This document shows positions 1-6,430 of a stretch of 13,144 nucleotides of DNA, piece after piece. A model generated the notes under the pieces. The model was not told the origin of the DNA, did not search any database, and saw only the letters and a list, made by a program, of their open reading frames with translations. Within the stretch, counting starts at the first letter, position 1. Every line of letters begins with the position of its first letter. The position numbers were made by a program, and so were the translations under genes. Source of the DNA: Chloroflexota bacterium (GTDB lineage: Bacteria > Chloroflexota > Dehalococcoidia > Lucifugimonadales > Lucifugimonadaceae). The stretch covers positions 1 to 13,144 of the forward strand of contig PASL01000032.1 of the NCBI GenBank assembly GCA_002712125.1. Direction: 5' to 3'.

Positions 1-252
1 TCCTCCAGGAGAGTTTATGTATAAATTTATATCTTTCTCAGAGTCCTCTCTTGCCAAAAATAAAATCTGTGCAACAATGAGATTTGCTATTTGAGCATTG
101 ATTGGAGTTCCTAAAAAAACTATTCTTTCTTTTAGTAATAAGGAATATATGTCATATGCTCTTTCTCCTCTAGCCCCACTTTCAATAACCATTGGGACTA
201 TGCTTTGTGGGATTCCTTCTAATAGTTTTTTTGTATTTTGATTTTCATTCAT
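1..252 (-). CDS. clpP: ATP-dependent Clp protease proteolytic subunit, N-terminal part
   Basis: This is the first 84 codons of ClpP, the cytoplasmic serine peptidase that forms a double heptameric barrel and degrades proteins fed to it by ClpX or ClpA/C. The translation has the family N-terminus: IPMV-type entry ([18 protein letters not shown]), then [13 protein letters not shown], the helix with Ala-Asn-Leu-Ile-Val-Ala-Gln, and ends in INSPGG, the oxyanion-loop glycines. The catalytic Ser, His and Asp lie beyond the left edge of the window, so activity cannot be judged. I chose the ATG at 252 because an AAGGAA ribosome site lies about 9 bases upstream, inside the tig stop region; an in-frame ATG at 261 abuts that site and is less likely. 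The gene follows tig by 13 bases, the common tig-clpP(-clpX) order, so co-transcription is expected. Identity is secure; only the truncation limits it. Confidence 0.95.
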   Translation of the reverse strand, partial: MNENQNTKKLLEGIPQSIVPMVIESGARGERAYDIYSLLLKERIVFLGTPINAQIANLIVAQILFLAREDSEKDINLYINSPGG

Positions 253-265
253 GTTAATCATTTCC

Positions 266-1636
266 TTATTTAGTTTTTTTAGCTTTTTTAGTTGAAGATG
301 TTACTTTTTTATTTGAAGATGTTACTTTTTTATTTGAAGATGTTGCTTTTTTAGTTGAAAGATAAATCAGGTCATCTATTCCTTTTTGTCTCTTAATATT
401 TTCTCTAATAGATTCTCTAACATTTTCAGAATTAAAATCCATTGATTGGTACTGTGGATTATTTTTCAACAAATCAACCTCTGTATCAATTTCTTTTTCA
501 CTAACCTTGAATTTTTTTGTAACTATATATTCTTCTAAAACTAACATTTTCTTTATATTCATTTCTGATGTTTTTTTAGTTTCTTCTAATATCTCTTGCC
601 TTGTTTTACCTATTCCATTAATGTATTGATCATAATTAATATTATACTGAGAAAATTGCTTCTCTTGTTCTTCCATCGAATTATTTGCACTATGTTCAAT
701 TATCATAGGTGATATTTCAAATTTTGATTTTTCAACCATATAGTCTAAAATCTTATCCTCAAGAATCCGTTTTAGGTTTTCGTCAGACCTTAATTTTAAG
801 TTTTCCTTTATTCTACTTTTTAAATCTTTAACGGTAGTTATGTCTTGCGCTAAAGACGAAACAAATGCATCATCTAAATTTGGGAGTATTTTTTCTTTAA
901 CAGAAAAAATTTCTACATCAAATTGAGATTCTTTTTCAGCTAGTTCTTCCTTAAAATAATCTTTCGGTATGCTGAGTTTGAAACTTTTATTATCACCTGC
1001 AACAGAACCTATAATTTTTGATGAAAATCCTAATAAAGGATTATCAGAACTTTCTTCAAGTACGTAATCAAATTTATCTGATGAAAGAAATTCCTCATTA
1101 TTGACAGAACTTTTATAAGAAATATTAATCATATCTCCATATTTTGATTTTCTTGTTACTTCTTCCCATTTTGCTTGGGACTCAAGAATCTGGTTAATTT
1201 GATTATCAATATCCTTGATTGTTATACTCTCTGCTTTGTCTGTAAATTTCATTTTTGCCAAACTTCCAACTTTTACTTTTGGAATTAAGGCAACTGTGGC
1301 ATCAATTTTTATTGGTTCGCGTTTAACAATTGATACACGTGGGGTAGTGTTTGCTATGGATAAATCTGTTTTTTGTAAAACATCTCCTACAACTTTTGGA
1401 ATCAGAGTTTCTAATGATTCTTCCAATATATATTCTTTTCCAACGAATTGCTCGACAATTTTATATGGAGCTTTACCTTTTCGAAAACCTGGAATATTTA
1501 ATCTATTAGCGATTTTTTTATAAGCTGTTTTCAAGTGGCTATCTGTAATTTTTTCGCCTACTGATATATGGAAGATTACTTGGTTATCTTTGTCATCTTC
1601 ATGCGTAAATTTTATATCATCCAAAGAATTATTCAA
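266..1636 (-). CDS. tig: Trigger factor, ribosome-associated chaperone / prolyl isomerase
   Basis: Trigger factor docks at the ribosome exit tunnel and shields nascent chains. Numbered from the GTG at 1645, the ribosome-binding signature GFRKGKAP is at residues 53-60, an FKBP-like isomerase domain spans about 165-255 (GDMINISYK... through [12 protein letters not shown]), and the helical chaperone arms run to about 430. Total length (about 456-459 aa) is normal for the family. The last ~29 residues are a lysine/serine/threonine tail built from three copies of a 7-residue unit (KK-V/A-TSS-N/T), encoded by a tandem DNA repeat. Start choice: a GTG at 1645 overlaps the ribosome site AGAGGTGA (1642-1649), so that site cannot serve it; the in-frame TTG at 1636 sits 5 bases after the site and is preferred. 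The gene lies between aspS (about 50 bases upstream) and clpP, without a clear terminator, so an operon is likely. Confidence 0.95.
   Translation of the reverse strand: MNNSLDDIKFTHEDDKDNQVIFHISVGEKITDSHLKTAYKKIANRLNIPGFRKGKAPYKIVEQFVGKEYILEESLETLIPKVVGDVLQKTDLSIANTTPRVSIVKREPIKIDATVALIPKVKVGSLAKMKFTDKAESITIKDIDNQINQILESQAKWEEVTRKSKYGDMINISYKSSVNNEEFLSSDKFDYVLEESSDNPLLGFSSKIIGSVAGDNKSFKLSIPKDYFKEELAEKESQFDVEIFSVKEKILPNLDDAFVSSLAQDITTVKDLKSRIKENLKLRSDENLKRILEDKILDYMVEKSKFEISPMIIEHSANNSMEEQEKQFSQYNINYDQYINGIGKTRQEILEETKKTSEMNIKKMLVLEEYIVTKKFKVSEKEIDTEVDLLKNNPQYQSMDFNSENVRESIRENIKRQKGIDDLIYLSTKKATSSNKKVTSSNKKVTSSTKKAKKTK
292..354. repeat. Three tandem copies of a 21-bp unit inside the 3' end of tig
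   Basis: Units lie at 292-312, 313-333 and 334-354. The first two are identical and the third differs at two positions (an A to G change at its thirteenth base and the last base). A short partial copy continues at 355-359. The unit is a multiple of three, so it adds seven residues per copy to the basic tail of trigger factor without shifting the frame. Its poly-T run makes slippage or unequal recombination a likely origin. Confidence 0.93.
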
Positions 1637-1641
1637 TTTTT

Positions 1642-1649
1642 TCACCTCT
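1642..1649 (-). promoter_or_regulatory. Ribosome binding site that decides the tig start
   Basis: On the minus strand this reads AGAGGTGA, a close match to the anti-Shine-Dalgarno complement. It overlaps the GTG at 1645-1643 and lies 5 bases before the TTG at 1636-1634, so it argues for initiation at the TTG. Confidence 0.55.
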
Positions 1650-1693
1650 ACTTAATTGTACATTGAGAATTTGATTATAACTACAAAGATATC

Positions 1694-3508
1694 TCACGCT
1701 TCCTCTTCATCGGGTAAATCTAAGTTTATAAACAGTTCTTCAAGTTGTTGATCGGAAATTTTATTTGGAGAATCGAATAAAGGATCCTGGGCAGATTGAG
1801 TTTTAGGAAAGGCAATTACTTCTCTAATAGCTTTTTCTCCTGCCAAAGTAGCAACAAATCTATCCAAACCCAATCCCATACCTCCATGAGGTGGCGCACC
1901 ATATGAAAAAGATTTAATTAATTGTCCAAATCTATCATCAATTTCATCTTCCTCGTAACCAATAATACTAAATACTTTTTTTTGTATATTTGGATCATGT
2001 ATTCTGATACTTCCTGAACCCATTTCCATACCATTACAAACTAGATCAAATAAATCTGCATGAACCTTACCTGGGTCAGATTTAAGGAAATCTAAATGTT
2101 CTTCTTTTGGAGATGAAAAAACGTGATGAGCTGGTTCCCATTTTTTCAGATCTTCATCCCATTCGAATAGAGGAAAATCATAGACCCAAGCAAAAATTAT
2201 CTCTTTTTTATCATATAAATTTAATTTTTCGCCTAAAAAGTTTCTTAAGTTGGATAAAACAGTATTTACTTTATTTTCCTGATCAGCAACCAATAAAATC
2301 AAGTCTCCTGGTCTAGCTGACATTTTGATGGCTAATTCTTTTACTATATTTAGCGTAAGAAATTTTTTCAGAGGAGATTTGTAATTTTCATCGGTGAGAT
2401 TTTCCATAGAATCAAAATCTTTACTAAGTGAAATATATACTAAACCTGATGCCCCGCTAGATTTGGCTAAATCAATAATTTCATCAGTTTTCCTTCTATC
2501 ATAATCACCTGCACCAGGTGCAACTATACCTCTAATAACACCTTGTTGATTAAGTACATTATTGAAAACATTTGATTCAGTATTTTTTAGTTCTTCAGAA
2601 ACAGTAACCAGTTCCATTTCAAACCTTAAATCAGGTTTATCAGTACCAAATCTTTCCATAGATTCCTTGTAAGACAACCTCAAAAAATCCCTATCATTCT
2701 GTTTAAAATTATCTCCTAAAATTTCATGTGTAATATGCTTGTACAAACCTTCAACCAAAACCATAACATCATCTTGGTGTACAAAAGACATTTCTAAATC
2801 AAGTTGAGTGTGTTCAGGCTGTCTATCGGCTCTAAGATCTTCGTCTCTAAAGCACCTAGCTATCTGAAAATATCTATCAAATCCTGAAACCATTAAAATT
2901 TGCTTTAATTGCTGAGGAGATTGAGGCAATGCATAAAATTTTCCTGGATGAATCCGACTAGGAACAACATAATCTCTTGCACCTTCCGGTGTACTTTTCA
3001 GTAAAATTGGAGTTTCAATATGCGTAAAATCTCTGTCAGATAAATAATCCCATATTAATTTTGTAATTTTATGTCTCAAGGTAAATAATTTTTGCATTTT
3101 AGGTCTTCTTAAGTCGATAAACCTATAGGCTAATCTTGTTTGATCATCTATTTCAATTTCATTTGATATTTCAAAGGGAGGTGTTTTTGATTTATTTAAA
3201 ATTTTTATTTCACTTGCCTGCAATTCTATCGAACCTGTTGAGATAGAATCATTTTCAGCACCAGAAATTCTTTTTACAATTTTTCCTTTTATTTGTACTA
3301 CCCATTCCGACCTTAGGTCAGATGCTAGACCATGAGCATCTGAAGAAACCTCCGGATTAAATACAACCTGTAAAACACCTGATTTATCTCTAAGATCAAT
3401 AAAAATTAAATTACCATGGTCTCTGCGTCTATTAACCCAGCCTGCTACGATAATTTCAGTTCCTTCATCCAAACTATTTGGTTCACCACAATTTTTATTT
3501 TTGTACAC
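1694..3508 (-). CDS. aspS: Aspartyl-tRNA synthetase, bacterial type
   Basis: This class II synthetase attaches aspartate to tRNA-Asp in the cytoplasm. The 604-residue protein has the full bacterial layout: an N-terminal OB-fold anticodon domain (about 1-105, with GWVNRRRDHGNLIF), the catalytic core with STPEGARDY (172-180), ALPQSPQQLKQ, motif 2 around FRDEDLRADRQPEHTQLD (220-237), the bacterial GAD insertion (about 300-420), GSGSIRIHD (497-505), and motif 3 GMGLGLDRF (543-551). The start is GTG at 3508, with AAAGGTGA upstream. Residue 31 is His, in the RRRDHG motif. In Pseudomonas aeruginosa AspRS the His at this place contributes to relaxed specificity, whereas the discriminating E. coli enzyme has Leu. 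So this enzyme may also charge tRNA-Asn with aspartate, requiring a GatCAB amidotransferase elsewhere; that is inference. It lies 50 bases downstream of the Lrp-like gene and upstream of tig, probably in one transcript. Confidence 0.97.
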   Translation of the reverse strand: MYKNKNCGEPNSLDEGTEIIVAGWVNRRRDHGNLIFIDLRDKSGVLQVVFNPEVSSDAHGLASDLRSEWVVQIKGKIVKRISGAENDSISTGSIELQASEIKILNKSKTPPFEISNEIEIDDQTRLAYRFIDLRRPKMQKLFTLRHKITKLIWDYLSDRDFTHIETPILLKSTPEGARDYVVPSRIHPGKFYALPQSPQQLKQILMVSGFDRYFQIARCFRDEDLRADRQPEHTQLDLEMSFVHQDDVMVLVEGLYKHITHEILGDNFKQNDRDFLRLSYKESMERFGTDKPDLRFEMELVTVSEELKNTESNVFNNVLNQQGVIRGIVAPGAGDYDRRKTDEIIDLAKSSGASGLVYISLSKDFDSMENLTDENYKSPLKKFLTLNIVKELAIKMSARPGDLILLVADQENKVNTVLSNLRNFLGEKLNLYDKKEIIFAWVYDFPLFEWDEDLKKWEPAHHVFSSPKEEHLDFLKSDPGKVHADLFDLVCNGMEMGSGSIRIHDPNIQKKVFSIIGYEEDEIDDRFGQLIKSFSYGAPPHGGMGLGLDRFVATLAGEKAIREVIAFPKTQSAQDPLFDSPNKISDQQLEELFINLDLPDEEEA

Positions 3509-3558
3509 GCTTATATATCACCTTTAATTATTTTTTATGATTAAGTTTATAAAAAAAA

Positions 3559-3999
3559 TTATTTTAAAATACCAAATTGTCTTTTCATTACCTGCAAATT
3601 TACGAAAGTTTCTGTTCTTCTTACCCCTTCGATTGCACCAATTTCAATTCTAATAAATCTACCTAATGCTTCAGGGTTAGGTAATGTTACCCATACAAAT
3701 ACATCGTACGTACCCGTAGTCATGGCAACCCATCTAGTATGATCTAACTTTGCAACTTTATTTGCAGCTATCTCAACCTGATCTGGATCTATTTGTATAC
3801 CAATTAGCGCTTCTGAATCATATCCTAATTTTGTAGGATCAGGTAAAGCAACAACGTTAATGATTTCATCATCAATTAATTTTTTTAGCCTTCTTCGTAC
3901 TGTACCTTCGCTAACTCCTGACTCTCTAGCTATAAAAGCATTAGATGCCCTACCATCCTTTTCAAGCTGACTAATAATATTTTTGTCTAATTCGTCCAT
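3559..3999 (-). CDS. Lrp/AsnC-family transcriptional regulator
   Basis: This is a DNA-binding regulator of the feast/famine family, typically an octamer that responds to an amino acid. Counting from the ATG at 3999 (146 aa, usual length), residues 1-50 form the AsnC-type helix-turn-helix (MDELDKNIISQLEKDGR..., with SEGTVRRRLKKL as recognition region) and about 60-140 form the ligand-binding RAM domain, including the TTGTYDVFVWV strand and the IEGVRRTETFVNL strand. A GTG at 4008 could add three residues, but the ATG has the better upstream purine stretch (TAAGTGA) and gives the usual MDELD N-terminus. It is the first gene of the minus-strand group ending in clpP. Members of this family often regulate themselves and neighbours, so control of aspS is plausible, but the effector and targets cannot be read from sequence. 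I give no gene symbol. Confidence 0.93.
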   Translation of the reverse strand: MDELDKNIISQLEKDGRASNAFIARESGVSEGTVRRRLKKLIDDEIINVVALPDPTKLGYDSEALIGIQIDPDQVEIAANKVAKLDHTRWVAMTTGTYDVFVWVTLPNPEALGRFIRIEIGAIEGVRRTETFVNLQVMKRQFGILK

Positions 4000-4036
4000 A
4001 TTTTTCACTTACTCTCAATTTTGCTAATTTACTACA

Positions 4037-4068
4037 ATTATATCTAATTTTTAGAAAAAAAAATTCAA
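4037..4068 (-). promoter_or_regulatory. Possible promoter for the lrp-aspS-tig-clpP unit
   Basis: On the minus strand a perfect TATAAT lies at 4042-4037, preceded by TTGAAT at 4068-4063. The 20-base spacing is longer than ideal, so the -35 assignment is weak. The -10 would place the transcript start about 30 bases before the ATG at 3999. AT-rich background makes chance matches common. Confidence 0.35.
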
Positions 4069-4145
4069 AATATTATGTATTCTTACGTTTTCAATAAAAC
4101 AAGGCAATAAATGCATCTAAATATAGTAATTAATTCATCATATTT

Positions 4146-4164
4146 AATAATGATAATTATTTAC
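4146..4164. promoter_or_regulatory. Fur-box-like operator upstream of the A-type Fe-S gene
   Basis: The 19 bases AATAATGATAATTATTTAC match the classical Fur box (GATAATGATAATCATTATC) at 15 of 19 positions by my alignment, and 4146-4161 is a 16-base palindrome with one mismatched pair. It lies about 67 bases before the ATG at 4231 and overlaps a possible -35 region (TTTACC at 4160-4165, before TATAAA at 4181-4186). This placement is what one expects of a repressor site for an iron-related gene. The sequence is nearly all A and T, so chance is a serious alternative, and the consensus comes from Proteobacteria. Confidence 0.35.
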
Positions 4165-4186
4165 CTTTTATCTTAATTTATATAAA
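4160..4186 (+). promoter_or_regulatory. Possible promoter of the A-type Fe-S gene
   Basis: TTTACC (4160-4165) and TATAAA (4181-4186) are separated by 15 bases, shorter than the usual 17. The pair lies about 45 bases before the ATG at 4231. It overlaps the Fur-box-like site. Low confidence because the surrounding DNA is almost pure A/T. Confidence 0.28.
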
Positions 4187-4230
4187 ATTAAAAAAAAATA
4201 CCAAGCAATATTTGCTTTCTGAGAAAAATT

Positions 4231-4629
4231 ATGGTCACAAATAACAATATAATAAGTTTTACTGATGCAGCTAAATCAAAAATTGAAGAGGTTTTGAAAG
4301 AACAAGCTACTGAAAATCATTATTTGAGAATAGCAGTTAATAATAATCCAATGGGGGGAGTTGAATACGTTTTTGGTTTAGAAGAAAAACCAAATGAATT
4401 AGATAATATTATAGAAGAACCTGTGAGAACATTAATAGATAAAGACAGTGCCCCTCTGGTTGAAGGTTCTAGTATAGATTTTGTTGAAGGATTTGATAGA
4501 TCTGGATTTGTAATTTCAAACCCAAACTTCCAGCAAGAAGGATGTGGGTGTGGTAATGGTGGTGGCGGATGTGGTTGCGGCGGAGGCGGTGGCGGATGTG
4601 GTAGCGGTGGCGGATGTGGTGGTCACTAA
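4231..4629 (+). CDS. A-type (HesB/IscA-like) Fe-S protein with Cys/Gly-rich tail
   Basis: A-type proteins bind iron or an Fe-S cluster and pass it to client enzymes. The 132-residue protein has the HesB fold signature: an N-terminal ISFTDAAKSKIEEVL helix, LRIAVNNNPMGGVEYVFGL, the D-x-x-S-A-P-L-V-E-G turn (about 72-79), IDFVEGFDRSGFVISNPN (82-99) and then GCGCG at 104-108, matching the C-terminal Cys pair of IscA/ErpA. Two things are odd. The first ligand cysteine of IscA aligns with Met41 and is absent. The C-terminus extends into GCGCG-N-GGGG-type sequence with six cysteines in all (105, 107, 114, 116, 123, 129) and ends GGH. The tail is locally GC-rich and is made of repeated DNA. It precedes a ferredoxin gene on the same strand, consistent with Fe-S metabolism. 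Family membership is good; whether it is a scaffold, a carrier or a metal store is unknown. The start has only a weak ribosome site (GAGAAA). Confidence 0.88.
   Translation: MVTNNNIISFTDAAKSKIEEVLKEQATENHYLRIAVNNNPMGGVEYVFGLEEKPNELDNIIEEPVRTLIDKDSAPLVEGSSIDFVEGFDRSGFVISNPNFQQEGCGCGNGGGGCGCGGGGGGCGSGGGCGGH
4561..4620. repeat. Three exact copies of a 15-base unit encoding the Gly/Cys tail
   Basis: GGTGGCGGATGTGGT occurs at 4561-4575, 4588-4602 and 4606-4620, all in frame, each encoding Gly-Gly-Gly-Cys-Gly. The stretch is far richer in G and C than its surroundings, which suggests expansion by duplication under selection for glycine and cysteine codons. Confidence 0.9.
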
Positions 4630-4635
4630 TTAATA

Positions 4636-4655
4636 TTTATATGAATTCATATAAA
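4636..4655. promoter_or_regulatory. Perfect 20-bp palindrome between the A-type gene and the ferredoxin
   Basis: The 20 bases read the same on both strands, centred on GAATTC at 4643-4648. As RNA it would fold into an 8-bp stem with a 4-base AATT loop, starting 7 bases after the stop codon. It has no following T run, so it is a poor intrinsic terminator; an operator or an mRNA-end hairpin is equally possible. Confidence 0.5.
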
Positions 4656-4672
4656 ATAATTATTTAAGTATA

Positions 4673-4700
4673 TTGAAATTGTATGCAAAAAAACTATATT
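4673..4700 (+). promoter_or_regulatory. Probable promoter of the ferredoxin gene
   Basis: TTGAAA (4673-4678) and TATATT (4695-4700) are 16 bases apart; a further TATAAT overlaps at 4700-4705 but would give a 21-base spacer. The pair lies about 55 bases before the start at 4757 and would allow the ferredoxin to be expressed separately from the A-type gene. Confidence 0.4.
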
Positions 4701-4756
4701 ATAATTGTAGTAGATTAGAAAATAGTAATTATTATAAAATTATCTGGAGGATGTAA

Positions 4757-5023
4757 TTGGCTTTTATTATTAGTAAGCCTTGCGTAGGAGTTATGGATGG
4801 TGCCTGTGTTGAGGTTTGCCCCGTAGATTGTATATATTCTAAACCTGGTGATACTCAATTATTCATAAATCCTGATGAATGTATAGATTGTGCAGCATGT
4901 GAACCCGTTTGTCCTGAAAATGCGATTTTTGATGAAGATGATGTCCCGGATGATCAAAAAGAGTTTATTCAGATAAATGCAGACTATGACTTCGACTCAT
5001 CTGAACCAGGAGCTAATGCATAA
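4757..5023 (+). CDS. fdxA: Ferredoxin, probable seven-iron [3Fe-4S][4Fe-4S] type
   Basis: This is a small soluble electron carrier of 88 residues. Eight cysteines lie at 9, 17, 21, 25, 42, 45, 48 and 52, in the pattern PCVGVMDGACVEVCPVDCIY followed by PDECIDCAACEPVCPENAIF. The C-x7-C-x3-C spacing at the N-terminus and the acidic C-terminus (EDDVPDDQ) are those of FdxA of actinobacteria, Thermus and Azotobacter-type seven-iron ferredoxins. By that family's pattern, Cys9, Cys17 and Cys52 would hold the 3Fe cluster, and Cys21, 42, 45 and 48 the 4Fe cluster, leaving Cys25 free. The start is TTG at 4757, supported by a strong GGAGG site six bases upstream (4746-4750). The zinc-ribbon gene follows after 8 bases, so the two are probably co-transcribed. 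The redox partner is not visible. Confidence 0.93.
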   Translation: MAFIISKPCVGVMDGACVEVCPVDCIYSKPGDTQLFINPDECIDCAACEPVCPENAIFDEDDVPDDQKEFIQINADYDFDSSEPGANA

Positions 5024-5031
5024 AAGTTATT

Positions 5032-5721
5032 ATGCAAAACGATTCAAATAAAATAAACACTGATAGCAGCAAAATATTTTGTACTCATTGTGGTGTAACT
5101 AATTCTGCTACTAATTATGGTTGTGATCGTTGTGGAGAGAAACTAATCAAGCAATCAGATGTGGACAAAACAAGTCTAAGTAAAATAATCTGTGAAAAAT
5201 GTCAGAATTACGATTATGTTAATTCCTTTTATTGTTGGTCATGTGGGTGTGAAATTACATCGAAAAACCCAGTTGCAAATAATGAAACATTACTAGATCA
5301 TCAATCTAAAACTAATGAAAAAATAAATCCTAAAGATATACAAATAAATAAGCCAATTTCACGAAGAGACAAAATAAATAGATCGGGAGATAAAAAATCA
5401 GAAGTCCCAAAAGAGATCAAAGGTTGGAATTGGGCGGCGTTTTTAATTCCACCACTTTGGGGATTATTCTCTGGAGTTCCATTAGCGGTTCTGATGCTAG
5501 CTCTATATCTACCAATATTTTCTGATGGAATGAGAGCAATTGCTCTAATCGGATGCAGTTTATTTTTAGGCATAAGGGGCAATGAACTTGCTTGGAAAGG
5601 TAAAAAGTGGAAGTCTGTTGAGCATTTTAAGAATGTTCAAAAAAAATGGCTATCGTGGGCCGTTGTATTGAATATTATTTATATAATAATAATTTTATAT
5701 TCAGGAAGTTTATCTATATAG
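5032..5721 (+). CDS. Double zinc-ribbon membrane protein of unknown function (DUF2628-like C-terminus)
   Basis: I do not recognise a function. The 229-residue protein starts with two Cys4 zinc ribbons: C17-x2-C20...C31-x2-C34 and C54-x2-C57...C68-x2-C71. A polar, lysine-rich linker (about 75-128) follows, then a membrane region beginning GWNWAAFLIPPLWGLFSG (131-148), with hydrophobic segments at about 134-163, 167-182 and 206-226. The W-N-W-A-A-F opening and the later GNELAW motif resemble DUF2628-type small membrane proteins, which often carry N-terminal zinc ribbons. There is no signal peptide, so the ribbons are probably cytoplasmic. It begins 8 bases after the ferredoxin stop with no strong ribosome site of its own, which suggests translational coupling. 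It converges on and overlaps the end of the acetyltransferase gene by 8 bases. A redox or metal-sensing role would fit the neighbours but is speculation. Confidence 0.82.
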   Translation: MQNDSNKINTDSSKIFCTHCGVTNSATNYGCDRCGEKLIKQSDVDKTSLSKIICEKCQNYDYVNSFYCWSCGCEITSKNPVANNETLLDHQSKTNEKINPKDIQINKPISRRDKINRSGDKKSEVPKEIKGWNWAAFLIPPLWGLFSGVPLAVLMLALYLPIFSDGMRAIALIGCSLFLGIRGNELAWKGKKWKSVEHFKNVQKKWLSWAVVLNIIYIIIILYSGSLSI

Positions 5722-6370
5722 GGCTTTCAATTTCACCTAGCAATTTCCATTTTTGTGAATGAATATTTATTAAATATAAAATTTTATTTTTATAATCGTC
5801 AGAGTCAATATCATTGACAGTCATAATAATAGCATCTTCATTATTATTAGAATAGTAAAACTTTCTTTTTCCAACTTTATGAAAACCATATTTTTGATAT
5901 AATTTTATTGCCTGATAATTAGATTGCCTAACCTCAAGAGATATAGACTTACCTCCTTTATAAATGACATCGTATATTGCTTGAATTAGTAATAACTCTC
6001 CAAGTCCTTTTCCTCGCTCGAATTCTCTCACTCCAAAAGTTGAAATATAAGACTCATACTCATAAAACCAAACTCCAATGAATCCTGATATAAAATCTGA
6101 CCTAGGAGAATTATTAAGTTGTGAAGAAAAAATATTTTTTAATTTTGATAACTTCTTAATCAGATTAATTATAAAATTATTCTTTTCAAAAATCTCTCTT
6201 ACGAGCAGTATATGGTATTTATTTTTGTACTTAATTTCATTTATAAAAGATACAGAATTACTATCATCACTAAAAATCGATTCCTCAAGTTTAGCAATCT
6301 CATTTGAGTCACTCTTAACAGCTATTTTTATTCTATAACTGTTTTTAATATCTAAAAGAAAGTTTTTCAT
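5714..6370 (-). CDS. rimI: GNAT N-acetyltransferase, RimI-like
   Basis: GNAT enzymes transfer acetyl from acetyl-CoA to an amine; RimI acetylates the N-terminal alanine of ribosomal protein S18 and sometimes other proteins. The core is clear: ISTFGVREFERGKGLGELLL gives the acetyl-CoA loop (R/Q-x-x-G-x-G/A pattern), then SLEVRQSNYQAIKLYQKYGFHKVGKRKFYY and EDAIIMTV, which match the RimI subfamily (LEVR-x-SN-x-x-A, LY-x-x-x-GF, R-x-x-YY, EDA). It is longer than usual RimI (about 150 aa): about 25-30 extra residues sit between the second strand and FISGFIGVWFY, and about 35 residues follow the EDA motif. These may be lineage-specific. The ATG at 6370 is preferred over a TTG at 6379. A good promoter lies just upstream. 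TsaB/TsaD, frequent neighbours of rimI, are absent here. GNAT membership is certain; the exact substrate is not. Confidence 0.85.
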   Translation of the reverse strand: MKNFLLDIKNSYRIKIAVKSDSNEIAKLEESIFSDDSNSVSFINEIKYKNKYHILLVREIFEKNNFIINLIKKLSKLKNIFSSQLNNSPRSDFISGFIGVWFYEYESYISTFGVREFERGKGLGELLLIQAIYDVIYKGGKSISLEVRQSNYQAIKLYQKYGFHKVGKRKFYYSNNNEDAIIMTVNDIDSDDYKNKILYLINIHSQKWKLLGEIESPI

Positions 6371-6399
6371 AAAAATCAAAAAATATTGTATTAAATTTT

Positions 6400-6428
6400 A
6401 TTATATTTACTTTATTAATTTATGTAAA
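6400..6428 (-). promoter_or_regulatory. Promoter of the RimI-like gene
   Basis: On the minus strand TTTACA (6428-6423) and a perfect TATAAT (6405-6400) are separated by exactly 17 bases. Transcription would start about 20-25 bases before the ATG at 6370. This is the best-spaced sigma-70-type promoter I see in the window. Confidence 0.6.
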
Positions 6429-6430
6429 AA

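Noticed and set aside
292..359. Tandem 21-bp repeat as a possible CRISPR array
   Set aside because: Units are directly adjacent with no spacers and are in frame inside tig, so this is a coding tandem repeat.
1215..1523. Open frame of about 100 codons antisense to tig
   Set aside because: It lies wholly within a certain gene, has no recognisable domain or ribosome site, and is an expected by-product of AT-rich coding DNA. The same applies to open frames at 2107-2316, 5301-5582, 6078-6338, 6498-6782, 6960-7313, 8435-8617, 8636-8854, 9643-9864 and 11200-11388.
1650..1693. Separate tig promoter in the aspS-tig gap (TATAAT on the minus strand at 1679-1674)
   Set aside because: No acceptable -35 element is found at 15-19 bases upstream, and TATAAT is common by chance in this composition.
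4009..4230. Small RNA or riboswitch in the 222-base gap between lrp and the A-type gene
   Set aside because: I see no stable GC-containing stems or recognised aptamer core; only promoter-like and Fur-like AT-rich elements can be supported.
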